64,000 nt of DNA from Echinarachnius parma (taxonomy: Eukaryota > Echinodermata > Echinoidea > Clypeasteroida > Echinarachniidae): the NCBI GenBank assembly GCA_037951105.1, contig JBAMJV010007443.1, positions 1 through 64,000 on the forward strand. The letters are read 5' to 3'. The stretch's first letter is position 1. The number at the start of each line of letters is the position of its first letter. Under the pieces are notes generated by a model that did no database searches, was not told the DNA's origin, and worked only from the letters and a program-made list of their open reading frames with translations. Below are positions 31,201 through 41,562 of the stretch, piece by piece. Position numbers and translations under genes: made by a program.

Positions 31201-34200
31201 CCCTTCGCCATTTCCTCGAACAGTAGTCTGCAGGTAGCTCTTTCTGCAGCTTTCTCCGGCTTCCACTTTCGCCCGCACCGAATCTCAGGTCTGACCGACT
31301 GAACTACCTCGTCAGAGCTGTGACGGAGTTGAAGTAAGCTGTCTTCTTCAGGGTTGAGGTAGGGCCGTCTAATGGCAATCGCAGCTTTGTCTGTTTACAA
31401 AATAGAGCCACGCCGGTAAGATTACAGCTGACTCCAAGCCATCTCCTGAGCACTTTGGAAACCTTGACCTCCATCCGTTGCAAATGCGACATGGCGAAGT
31501 CATAATGAGCTGCCACTGCACCTTAGGAAGGATGAGGTAGTTGTAGCTCCAGCAAATACATAATACAAATAATACAAATAATACAAATATGAATACATGT
31601 ACATGTATATTGCTCATTATAGCAGAATAATGTTAAAGTGCAGATCACCCCTGTGTATACATTGACAACCCTATTTAGGGGACAAAGTGGCCACTGCTGT
31701 AGACATACATGACCTCTACAGACAGCTAATATTATAGTATGTGTTTCTGCAGCTATATAGGAATAGCTTTTGAACACCACTATAGGCAGGTTACATGTTA
31801 TAGACAGGTGGCTACTAAGATTTTCTTTTTTCTTCCTTCTCTATCATGTCTATGTATAAACTAGGATTGATGGGCAATGGCGAGGAAACTAAGCAGTTCT
31901 CTAATAGTCAAACCGGCTTATATAGTCAGAATGGTTATATTATAGTATCTGTATTTACGGGATACATTTTGTAGACCCCTATAGGCAGGTTGCATGCCAT
32001 TGACAGGTGGCCACTAAGATTTTGTTTATTTTCTTCCTTCTCTGCGTAAACTAGGATTGATGTGCAATGCCGAGGGGACTGAGCAGTGCTTTAATATGCC
32101 CCAGTGTTCTCAAGTCAAACTGCCTTCTGGTGACGTAGTGAGACTCGTCCCAAAGGATGTGAAGTCCAAGGATCGGAAGCTGAGCCTGGTCAATCCGGGT
32201 GGAATCGGCGCCCGACTGGTCTGTTCCTTGCCAGGTATGGACGTATCTCGATTTTGTCTGGTTTATATTATTTACCATCCATGGGATACACAATATCAAT
32301 CATGTTTTTTGTTTGTAGAATGTCATATTATTTCATGTGCTTTGTAAAAACCTCTTTGGAATTATATTTTGGATGAAATACATTTTGTTCACTTATAAAT
32401 TCTACGCTGGCTCAACTAATAGTTGCATTCTATCATTACATTTCCTTCATATATTTGCCAGCTTGTTAATGATGTTGTTTCCAGTGTAAGGTACAATTAT
32501 AATTTTTAACTTTAAACAGTTGTATAATTATGTAGTTTAAATGTCAAATTCATTATTATTGTACGCCCAACGAGTTTCAGAAGAATCTGCATGTTGTGGA
32601 CAATACATAAAACCTTTTCAACTAAACAATTTAATTCAATCTATTTTGTTGATACATTAAACTAGGTCTGTAATGTGTGACCTTACTAAACTGGGTTCCA
32701 AAAGAAACTTATCACTTCTTCAGAGCGACACACATTAAAATCTAAAGCATAAAAATGAATCATAATTGGGCATAGATTAGCTATAATATTCCTCAGCATT
32801 CACATCTAAACAAAATTATTTTGATTTAGTCAACAAAGAATAAAATAAGGTGAAATCGCAAGAGGTAATTTTTCAAAAATCACAGAAACTGCTCGCCTTC
32901 CGGGCACGGAGCTAGGTACGGACAATAGCCAGCCTGATGGTTACATAATTCGCCTTTGATGTTGAATGAATAGCTATTGAAAGTTCTGAATAGACCGCCT
33001 TTCGTGGAGGTTCGCAGCGAGCAGTTTCTGTGATTTTTGTAAAGTGACCTGTAGCGATTCCATCGCATTTTTCTCTTTTTTGGCAAAAGCAACCTTTCAA
33101 TTTTTCAGATATGCTTCATAAGGAGAATGATAGCTTATCTGTGTCTAAATATGATTCAATTTGATGCTATGGATTTTAGTGAGCGTCGCTCTGAAGAAGT
33201 GATAAGTTTCTTTTGGAACCCAGTTTATATAGGATTAAAGCCTGGGTAGAAACTGGTATTATAAGAAGATTTTGACCACAACATCATACTAAACTAACAA
33301 TGGCCTTTTGGTAAATTATTCGTAACTATGTTATGATCCTAGTTTAAAAACTCGCCAGTATGTGTTCATACGTGTGCAGAAGGAAGCCGTCATCTATCGT
33401 CTATTGGGGATGGTTAAGTTCCCATGACAATATAACCAGTCTGTTTCTGCAGGCCGATGAATGTTCGTTTGGAATTATATTTTTTTTCATAAAGTTTGGA
33501 GGGAAACAAATGTTGTGGAAACATTAAATTATAGTTGTTGGTCAAATGGATTATTGAAACTTATCACTTTTACACATAAGATGAAGGTGCCCTTTAAAAA
33601 TATGTATACATATTTTAAAAATATGCCTTCTTTCTCCTATTCTTCTACATGAAATCAGATTGTCTGAGCAACCCGTGTTCATCAGGGCAGTGTGTGGAGA
33701 CCGATGTTGGTTTCTACTGCGAGTGTCAACCTCCTTACACTGGTGAACGCTGTGAGATTGGTAACTATAAGTTCTGATTATTGTAGTTTAGTGTAAGACA
33801 ATCTATTCGATGCTTTTTGATGATGTATTTTCCCCATTCAATTCCCATTTCAAACACTTATGACGTATTGTCGAGCTGATTAACTATTTCAACAACAGGG
33901 TTGTTGAAATTTATTGTAAACAACTGTTGTTGAGAAAATTAAAACAACAGTTGTGTAAACTTTAAACAACTGGGGTTGTTGAATGTTTTCAACAACAGTT
34001 GGATGGTTCATATGTTAAACAGCGGTTGTTGAAAAATTTCAACAAGTTGTTGAATTTGTTTACACAGCGTTTTAACAGTGTTGCATAGTTCCTTGCTAAA
34101 TATATTTTGGATGACGTGGCTGAGATTTAAACTGTATTTGCTAACTTGGGTTAACTTATTGGGCACCTAAGTATTACCTAGCTATACCTTATATATTTTG

Positions 34201-37200
34201 GGACTAGGAAAACATTTTGTTGCTTAATAAACTGCACAGTTAAAATACACTGAGCAAGGAACTATAAGCTAGCGGGGTTTCTATGAATATGGGGCCTGGA
34301 CTCAATGGAGTAATACAATCGAAAGGCGTTCCTGGAACGCTATTGCATTCAACTATAACTTGACATATCTACAAATTAGCATTGAGGAGACAATAATTAA
34401 AACCAATTTCATTCTTCAAACATAATCCAAAGAGCAAGGTACAAGGGATTGTAAAAACCCCACAAGAGATTTTGGTCGAATTTGACGAAGTTAATGGATC
34501 ACTTTGAAAGGTGGTGTTTATACCAGTGTCTGGCGATGATCATTTCAGTCTATCCACTCTGAAAAATACAACAGTCATTCTGCAAAGCTCCCTACACCTT
34601 CAATATGATTATCAATGTTTTTAATCGTCATTCCATTTCGAATGCTACAGTGTTTTTGTAATCATATGCAGCAATTAGGTAACATTAGGCGTACCAATAG
34701 TGATATGCAATTAGTTTATTTGAAAAACTTGACATACAACTAAAAAATGTATTTTTTGTTAATACATGGTTGCACTGAGGAGCCCCATTTTTAAATTGAT
34801 GAGGGAACATTTACATTTATTTTACTTTTCAACAATGTTGAAGCTGCATATTTTCTAAATACACCTAACAAATGTCTGTTCTCATGTTCTCATTTGATGG
34901 TGAATTGTATTTGAAGCCGATTGTTAGCAAACACCACTAAAGCATTTTTTTATTTTAAAAATTAGCAAATGTGATTTCCGCCTTTTACTCGACCGTCGAC
35001 AAGCGGCAGTTCATAGTTTAATTATATCCATGGTTTACATAAACCTCCTTCCTAAATTCCATTCCAGTCGAAGATTGGATATGCAATGGAAGCAAGTGCT
35101 ACCACTTCGGCGGTAATAGAACCTGGCAGGATGCCCGTGACTACTGCACCAACCTCCCTCCCGCAACCGCGGCATCCTTGGCAACAGTTGCAGGAGACAT
35201 GACCATCCACGGGAGCGCATCGCTTCTCTTCATCGAAGATGACGCGGAGATGAGCTATTTTCTCTTTTTCCTCTCGCTCCACCAGGACTTGTTCGGCTCA
35301 AGAAAGTTCGCGTGGGTGAACTGCAAGGAAGAGGAAGAGGCTACGTGGATGTGTGAACGTGATGCGTCTGTATCCCCCTTTGAGTATCCGTTCGGCGAGA
35401 TCAGTAAGTGTATTTGAAGAGCTTAGTTCCAAAAGACGCTAAATGCACTTTCCATACAAAAACAACGATATTGTTTGGTTTGGTGCCGGCCGAATGTAAT
35501 TCTGGTCTCTATTCCGCGCCAGATACACACAACCAGACTAAACCCCAAATTCTCAAAATCGACAATTCGGGGTGGTTTCCATTAGCTGTCAGTTTAAGTT
35601 TGCTCTGCTATCGGGGTGATATCGGTCTCGATGGGTTTTTGGTTCGGGCCCCCATCTTTGACAATTTATCCACAGTTGCTGCTCTCTACCCAGGTGTATA
35701 AATGGGTACCATGGTCGGGTGTTAATTAGCCTTTGCGCCATCATCAGTGGCAGCACGGCTAGTATGCTCCCCGGGGAGTTGAGAAAGTATGCAATATCAT
35801 TGTGTGGGTTTGAAATGTACCTGATGACCATGGGTATTAATATTAATATGCGCGGTAGAATATATATACATAGTTTCCGCGCTCTATAAATGATTTATTA
35901 TTATTATTATTATTTTATTATTATTTCGAGCGCGTAAGACAGAATTCTTCGACAAATCGAGCCTGACAGTATCCCGATAACAGGCCGAATCGAAACCAAA
36001 AGCAAACCGACCAGTGCACACCCGTATTGTCGCGTCGATATGGGTCCGATCTGTTTGGGTTGTGTAACTTGTGTGTCATAATTCCAAATGTTCATCAAGT
36101 TCGGGCTTGGACAAGAGATATATATCTATTCTTCCTCCATATCTAATATTCGGTTCAAATGTAATCGACATCACCCCGAACGACCCCGAGTTGATCAGTT
36201 AGGTGTCGGCCTGGGTTCCTACTGGTAGTGAGACTGGGCCTTGAGTGGAAAAGCCGTCGAAACAGAGACGGATTTGTCGGTTCCCACACTGCTACACACC
36301 TCTCTTAGCCCCTTCATCTCCCCATCTTACTCCCTCTCTATAATTATAGGGTGTATCACAACGATTCAGAGTTTAACTTAACTCTAAGCATGCTAAGTGG
36401 ACCTAACAATGGGAAATGCCGTGAATTAGCCTTGGAATAAACGGGAAAAGGGTAAACTGTAAACAGAATGGTGTTAGATTTAATGCACGGGTGTTAAATC
36501 TAACACCAGCCCAGCTTTAATAGAGGACCACCCTATCTAGTGTTAAAGTAACACCGTCACTGTTGTTAAGATACCAGACACCCATGGGTGTTCAAATATC
36601 TTCTTTGGTGGAAAACTAACACCGACCTGGTGTTGTCAGTGAATACCCTCTTTTCATGACAAAACTATTACACCACTTGAAAGAACATTGGTGTTGAATT
36701 GACACCAGCTTGACACCTGCTTAGTGTTACACTTTTAACACCGCATTTTTCGCAGTGTACATTAGGTTTCCAACAAAAGGATGTATCAATTATTTCAAGG
36801 CTACTTGATAATAACAAATATAACTAATTTTATCAAACCTCGTGCCTTTTCAAAATAACTGCTTAATCAAATTTCACAAAGGAATTAACGTTTTCCATTG
36901 TTTGTCAGGTATATTAACTTAGAGTCATGTTCCAGGTCAAGTCCAAGTTAGAATCTTTGTGAAACAAGCCCCTGGGGTCTTTCCCTGATGTCATTTTTTT
37001 TTTTTTTATTGAACACCCTTATTCCGTTATAGCGGTCCTACTAATTAGCGCGAACAAATGCGAACAAGCGCGAACTATAGCGTGTCCCAGATAAAACGAA
37101 ACCGGTTTTCATGGCAAAAATGTTCTGTCATATTAACGTGATATGACTGAAAAGCTATGTTTCTCTTTTTTTATTTGATGTTTAAGTTAGGGCACATAAT

Positions 37201-40150
37201 TCACGCATGACTGAATAAGCACAATGGAAATTGGTGTTACCAAAATTCCATTTGCACGCAGAAATTGCAGGTTTTGGTGAGTGTTTAGGGCAGTACACGT
37301 ATTTTGAAAAAGGACGAACACCGCATACAAATTCATATTTTATATTTCATATGACACCTCATGATTAAAATTAAATGATTTATGCCAGAGAACGAAAACA
37401 ATGAAAACATGCTTGATTTCAGCCCAAATGAGTAGCGCTCCTGATCTAGCATGTTTCCCATGTTTTCCCTGATCCCCATGTTTGTGTAAATTCACTCATG
37501 CATCAAGTCCATTGTCAGCTGCTAAGTCAGGAAAGCTCGGCGACTAAAGCGGTGGTCACAACCCGCCGTACTTGCAAGTGCGTGCCCCGTGCGTGCTGTC
37601 TACTTGCAAAAACGTGGGCAAAATTTGGGTATCCGTACGTGGTGAGTACCGACTCAGTACCGACTCAGTACGGATTTGGGAGCACGCAGACACGACGTAG
37701 CACTTTTAGTGCACGAGGAACTTTCGCTGCGTTCGCTGCGTTTTCGCTGCGTTCTACAGCCAATGAGCGCACGTGCGTGCTGCGCACGTGATAAGTGCGT
37801 GGTCCGTGCTTACTCGGCACTTCCCCAGTTCAACTGTCCAATGAGCACGCAGAACTCACGTGGACCGTACCGAGTAAGCACGTGCTCCGCACTTACAACG
37901 CACGTTGTGCGCACTGATTTCTGCAGTATAATAATGAGCAGAAAAGGTTGTCCGCACTTGCACGCACTTAGTGAGTAAGGACACCGTACGTGAGCAGCAC
38001 GTGTAAGTACGGCCTCCGTACGATAACGTGGCAACCGCACGGAGACCGTACGTTGTAAGCACTTACAACGCACTTACCACGTGCGCAACGTACGATGCAC
38101 GCAACCGCTCACGGCCAGGCGTGGCGTGCGGGCCACGTACTTACACCGTGCGTGTGACGTGCGTTGCCGGTACTCCCTCCCTGCCTTTGCCACTTCCTCC
38201 CTACGTTTTCAGAAAAACGTGGCAGCCGTGGCCTCCCCAAAAACCGTACGGACTAAAAACACGCACGGTGGGTTGTGACCAGGGCTTAAAGCGGTGGTCA
38301 CAACCCGCCGTACTTGCAAGTGCGTGCCCCGTGCGTGCTGTCTACTTGCAAAAACGTGGGCAAAATTTGGGTATCAGTACGTGGTGAGTACCGACTCAGT
38401 ACCGACTCAGTACGGATTTGGGAGCACGCAGACACGACGTAGCACTTTTAGTGCACGAGGAACTTTCGCTGCGTTCGCTGCGTTTTCGCTGCGTTCTGCA
38501 GCCAATGAGCGCACGTGCGTGCTGCGCGATAAGTGATAAGTGCGTGGTCCGTGCTTACTCGGCACTTCCCCAGTTCAACTGTCCAATGAGCACGCAGAAC
38601 TCACGTGGACCGTACCGAGTAAGCACGTGCTCCGCACTTACAACGCACGTTGTGCGCACTGATTTCTGCAGTATAATATGAGCAGAAAAGGTTGTTCGCA
38701 CTTGCACGCACTTAGTGAGTAAGGACACCGTACGTGAGCAGCACGTGTAAGTACGGCCTCCGTACGATAACGTGGCAACCGCACGGAGACCGTACGTTGT
38801 AAGCACGTACAACGCACTTACCACGTGCGCAACGTACGATGCACGCAACCGCTCACGGCCAGGCGTGGCGTGCGGGCCACGCACTTACACCGTACGTTGA
38901 CGGTACTCCCTCCCTGCTCTTGCCACTCCCTCCCCACGTTTTCAGAAAAACGTAGCGGCCGTGGCCTCCCAAAATAACGTACGGACTAAAAACACGCACG
39001 CTTTACTCAACTTTCTACTTATTTGGCATAGATCAGGCATGTTTTCTTTATTGTTGTTCTCTGGTAAACATCGTTTATATTTTTGGTGCATGAGATGTCA
39101 TATAAAAGATACAAATATGAATTTCTATGCAGTGTTTGTCCTTTTTCAAAATAAGCACGTTTACTTCCCTAAAACTTGCCCAAACTTGCAATTTCTGCGT
39201 GCAAATGGAGTTTTGGTAACACCAATTTCCATTGCTTTTAATTCAGTCATGCCTGAATTATGTGCCATAAGTTGTACATCAAATGAAAAAGAAGAGAAAC
39301 ACAGCTTTGTTTTCATGTATAAATTATCAAAGAAATTATTTATTATGACAGAAAATTTCTGCTATGAAATCCGGTTTCGTTTTTTTCTGAAAAAGTTTTT
39401 AGTGAAAAAATAACCTACATATTGATGGAATGAACGGGAACAAATGTATGCGAACAAGCACGAACTGGATTTACTGTGAACAAGTGCGAACGGGATTTCA
39501 TAAATACTCGCGTTAAATCTCGTTCGCACTTGTTCTCAGTATAGATAGTATTTATACCATTCACTGCGAACGAGTGAGTTCGAACGAAAAATGTGTTCGC
39601 AGTACTACTCAAAAAAAGTTAAGGATCACTTTTTATTTTGTGTATACAATTTAAAATGAGATATTTTACTCCTGAATGACCTCAAACACACTGTAATCAA
39701 TATCACATGTGGTTAAGTTGTTGCATATGTCTCTCACATAATTTTTTTTTCCAATGAGGACACTATCTAGTCAAACAAAAAATTAAAGAAATAGTTAAGA
39801 CCTCACTCATAGCTTGGAAAAGATACAAGTTAAGAAAAAAGTGATCCTTAACCTTTTTTTTAGTAGTATAGCTTGTTCGCACTTGTTCGCGCTTGTTCGC
39901 ATGTACTTTGCAATTGTTCGCGCTAATAATCTAGGACCCCTCTTATTTGCTGTTAAACTTAATGTTGATGGACGAATAATCGCTCTTAATGTACTTTGCA
40001 CACACAGACTGGGGAACTGGGCAGCCGTCAAATGAGACCAACCAAGTTTGTTTAAAGGTGCGCGTGTCGGCTGTGAAGAGGGGGACGTATTTCGACGCCA
40101 ATTGTATGGCCAGTTTTATCACCGTGTGTCAGGTATACCGCATGCCATGA
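28232..40150 (+). CDS. Gene B: secreted EGF and C-type lectin-like protein (six exons)
   Basis: The joined exons are 28232-28234, 28763-28805, 32055-32234, 33659-33760, 35068-35403 and 40008-40150, giving 807 nt and 268 aa. Architecture and intron phases are the same as gene A: signal peptide (residues 1-16), four-Cys segment (17-75), EGF (77-107), C-type lectin-like domain (111-268). Exon 3 is about 98% identical to its paralogue, the EGF exon about 88%, and the lectin exons clearly less. QPS (227-229) and YFD stand where sugar-binding members have QPD/EPN and WND. Intron 2 contains a dead reverse transcriptase and intron 5 a 2.9-kb nested element. Nothing breaks the coding sequence, so both genes look intact. 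The ligand is unknown. Confidence 0.85.
28270..28410 (+). mobile_element. LINE-like 3' end with ATTGAA tail in intron 1
   Basis: It ends GGAAATAAATTGAAATTGAA with three or four ATTGAA units. The tail is the same type as at 2,708-2,735. A 5'-truncated insertion of this kind is typical of non-LTR elements. Confidence 0.5.
28763..28805 (+). CDS. Gene B exon 2 (signal peptide)
   Basis: 43 nt, acceptor CATGTACAG, donor GTATGT. It encodes VTQLVLFIVFLTGK plus one base. Confidence 0.8.
28806..30250. other. Gene B intron 2, first half
   Basis: Mostly AT-rich DNA. A CpG-rich patch lies at 29,505-29,680 (CGCTGGGCCGGATATATCGA). A family 3 MITE remnant begins at 29,856 (AAAGGGACCGAGTATCTTTG) and reaches about 30,160. 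Confidence 0.4.
30510..31516 (-). pseudogene. Broken non-LTR reverse transcriptase C-terminus
   Basis: Minus-strand pieces in at least three frames read in order like the end of a non-LTR polyprotein. They are a thumb-region stretch with VLRRWLGV and LRLPL (31304-31516), a linker with CGRKWKPEKA, then QGRWTSWENA and IGATYDT (30,935-31,110), and NLARWG with a C-x2-C zinc-knuckle start, HILAG and GRYTWRYN. Last comes FVREGE ... LRPDIVIFS, which resembles the restriction-like endonuclease seen in R2-type elements. Frameshifts and stops separate the pieces, so it is dead. It lies antisense in intron 2 of gene B. Sequence continuing to about 30,250 may be its eroded 3' end. Confidence 0.7.
31765..31925 (+). 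pseudogene. Decayed duplicate of the exon 3 acceptor region
   Basis: Positions 31,765-31,925 repeat 31,970-32,120, including CTAGGATTGATG at the acceptor and the first part of exon 3. The pseudo-exon (from 31,865) has lost both first-part Cys codons (TGC to GGC, TGC to TTC), has an internal deletion and lacks the rest of the exon with its donor. Confidence 0.7.
32055..32234 (+). CDS. Gene B exon 3 (unrecognised Cys segment)
   Basis: 180 nt, acceptor AAACTAG, donor GTATGG, phase 1-1. It differs from gene A by an AGG/CAG codon, TCT/TTT and a silent CTT/CTG. About 130 central bases are identical even at silent sites. Confidence 0.8.
32400..32645 (+). mobile_element. Retroelement-like 3' end in intron 3
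   Basis: Third copy of the repeat at 16,960 and 41,228 (CATTACATTTCCTTCATATA, later GAATCTGCATGTTGT and AATACATAAAACC). Gene A has nothing equivalent here. Confidence 0.45.
32688..33226. mobile_element. TIR element AAACTGGGTTCC with nested hairpin
   Basis: Perfect inverted ends of about 42 bp (AAACTGGGTTCCAAAAGAAA onward and the complement at 33,185-33,226) enclose 539 bp. Inside, CACAGAAACTGCTCGC (32,880) pairs with GCGAGCAGTTTCTGTG (33,017-33,032). No clear target duplication. It is in intron 3 of gene B only. Confidence 0.8.
33659..33760 (+). CDS. Gene B exon 4 (EGF domain)
   Basis: 102 nt, acceptor GAAATCAG, donor GTAACT. All six Cys spacings equal those of gene A. About 12 substitutions separate the two exons. 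Confidence 0.9.
33886..34081. mobile_element. Right half of the tRNA-carrying MITE family
   Basis: It matches 12,788-12,983 closely, ending TTTACACAGCGTTTTAACAG. The left half with the tRNA-like core is missing. Confidence 0.7.
34086..34270. repeat. Short inverted-repeat element in intron 4
   Basis: ATAGTTCCTTGCT at the left pairs with AGCAAGGAACTATA at the right, enclosing about 180 AT-rich bases directly after the MITE remnant. Confidence 0.5.
35068..35403 (+). CDS. Gene B exon 5 (C-type lectin-like domain, first part)
   Basis: 336 nt, acceptor CATTCCAG, donor GTAAGT. It begins EDWICNGSKCYHF, lacking one Gly codon of gene A. It then has a changed and longer YFLFFLSLHQ stretch. Sequons NGS and NRT are present. 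Confidence 0.85.
35404..37033. other. Gene B intron 5, proximal part
   Basis: No coding signal. It contains an (ATT)n microsatellite at about 35,897-35,925. A cluster of GGTGTTA and TAACACC motifs lies at 36,465-36,745. A possible MITE pair is GGGTGTATCACAACGATTCA near 36,349 with TTTGTGAAACAAGCCCC near 36,956. Confidence 0.5.
37545..39003. repeat. Two tandem 742-bp CpG-rich TIR elements
   Basis: Unit 1 (37,545-38,286) and unit 2 (38,287-39,003) are nearly identical head-to-tail copies, dense in CGTACG, ACGTGC and GTAAGTGCG words. The unit 1 ends, AAGCGGTGGTCACAACCCGC and GTGGGTTGTGACCAGGGCTT, form an inverted repeat; unit 2 lacks the right end. The long frames on both strands are by-products of the high GC content. 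Confidence 0.8.
39605..39866. mobile_element. Tc1/mariner-like MITE
   Basis: 262 bp with ends CTACTCAAAAAAAGTTAAGG and the complement CCTTAACCTTTTTTTTAGTAG, flanked by TA on both sides. TA target and end structure match Tc1/mariner derivatives. It is inserted in the right arm of the larger complex. Confidence 0.8.
40008..40150 (+). CDS. Gene B exon 6 (C-type lectin-like domain, end)
   Basis: 143 nt to TGA, acceptor ACACACAG. It encodes NWGTGQPSNETN through VCQVYRMP, four residues shorter than gene A. NET adds a sequon. Confidence 0.85.
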
Positions 40151-40867
40151 AGATTGAACTCATACATCTATAAACCTAACACAAAAATGAAGTCACCCCT
40201 AAACGACTTCTCATACTTGTATATGACCAAGAATTGTTTCACGATTTCGTTTAACCATAATATGTATACGGTAGTTTGGTTGATAGGGTTATAATAAGCA
40301 GTAACTTAGTTCCGTATACAAATATGGAACACATTAAATACATGCTATCGATTGCAAGGGTAATAGGGCGATAACCAGCCGCAAACAATTTCAGTAAAAC
40401 ATATTGAACAAATAATATACATGCTATCGACTGCAAGGGTTATGCTCCACGGCTGGAAGTAATTTTGTAATTAAAGTTTGTGCGTACATGCAAGCGATTA
40501 TAACAATTTATACGCACAAATTTATTATAATTGTTATGTTAATTGCCTTGGTCAAATACGAGTCATTGATTGGCTAACCTCAGTCCCCGCTGTCAAAACC
40601 GAGCGTAGAAAGAGTTTATTGAATTAATTAAAAATTAGGAATAATGCCAAGGGAACCATGGTGGCAAAGCGTCAATATAAACCCGGCTTTCGAAAAAACC
40701 GTGGGTTAAGTTTAAACCACTTCTGTCGCAAAACGACGGAAATAACGTGTTTTAGCACCACGCTAAATTTAAATTTTTTATGGTAATTAAGTTGTGTTAC
40801 TGTTCTACAAACGCTAAATCATATTAACATAACATAATTATGTTAACTTTGTTTTCGGGCAAATCAT
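40151..40867. other. Gene B 3' flank
   Basis: No polyadenylation signal is obvious. Two imperfect direct repeats of TACATGCTATCGA(T/C)TGCAA occur at about 40,340 and 40,420. AT-rich otherwise. Confidence 0.4.
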
Positions 40868-40959
40868 GGAATGTGCCCTCGGGATTTGAAATGCTATTTC
40901 GCGAAGACAAAAACGTCTTCCCTCAATAGCATTTCAAATCCTTCGGAGAGAAACATTCC
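40868..40959. repeat. Hairpin GGGATTTGAAATGCTATT
   Basis: Arms GGGATTTGAAATGCTATT and AATAGCATTTCAAATCC, with an inner GAAGAC/GTCTTC pair and outer GGAATGT/ACATTCC. An inserted palindrome or a structured RNA is possible. Confidence 0.6.
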
Positions 40960-41227
40960 TTAATGTTTCCTCCGCCACCAGTTATCATCTGTATAATGTC
41001 ACAATGACTTGTTAAATTACCACTTCGAAAAGGAAATCTCGAATCGAGCTTAGAGACAAGACGTGTAAAGATTTGTAACTTCTGTGCGTAAAATGGGTAA
41101 TTATTTCAAACATAGGGAAACTGACCAGAAGCATAAACGAAAAATGAGCAAAGAAAACGGGGCATCCCCGGGAAGCCCCCGTTTTTTCAGTTGTAAAAAT
41201 ACATTATTGTTTAAACAAGCAATGCAA

Positions 41228-41523
41228 ATCTGCATCATTTATCAAATCAAACCTTGAATTGCCTGTATATATTTTACCAGCTTATTAGTGATGGCATTTA
41301 TAGTTTATGATACTGTTGTATGACTAAGTCCTTTTAAGTGTTCAGTATACCTTGTATTTGTTTTATTGTTAAGGGTTGTTACATTGATTTCTTATTGGCT
41401 TTCGTAACGTTTATTTAATTGTATAATGTGCTTACATTTTAAATCCATATTGTGAGCCCAACAATTTCAGATGAATCTGTATGTTGTTCAAAATAAATTA
41501 ACCTTTTCAATTCCATTCAATTC
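41228..41523 (+). mobile_element. Retroelement-like 3' end downstream of gene B
   Basis: Aligned copy of 16,960-17,222 (CTGCATCATTTATCAAATC, TATATTTTACCAGCTTATTA, GTTCAAAATAAATTAACC, ATTCA units). Its AATAAA at about 41,494 is one candidate polyadenylation signal. Confidence 0.5.
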
Positions 41524-41562
41524 ACTTATATCTAATTTAAGTCAATTAATTTGATTTCGTTG

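Larger units (their letters stand above)
37034..39938. mobile_element. 2.9-kb nested inverted-repeat complex in intron 5 of gene B
   Basis: Outer termini GGTCCTACTAATTAGCGCGA and the complement CGCGCTAATAATCTAGGACC are followed inward by GCGAACAA repeats. Inverted arms are shared between about 37,075-37,430 and 39,030-39,420 (TTCCATTTGCACGCAGAAAT against its complement). The centre is a CpG-rich tandem pair (next entry), and a mariner-like MITE sits in the right arm. This explains why the intron is 4.6 kb against 0.6 kb in gene A. Confidence 0.7.

Noticed and set aside
37498-38884. Several 65-119 codon frames on both strands
   Set aside because: They lie in high-GC tandem repeats and duplicate each other between the two 742-bp units; open because of composition.
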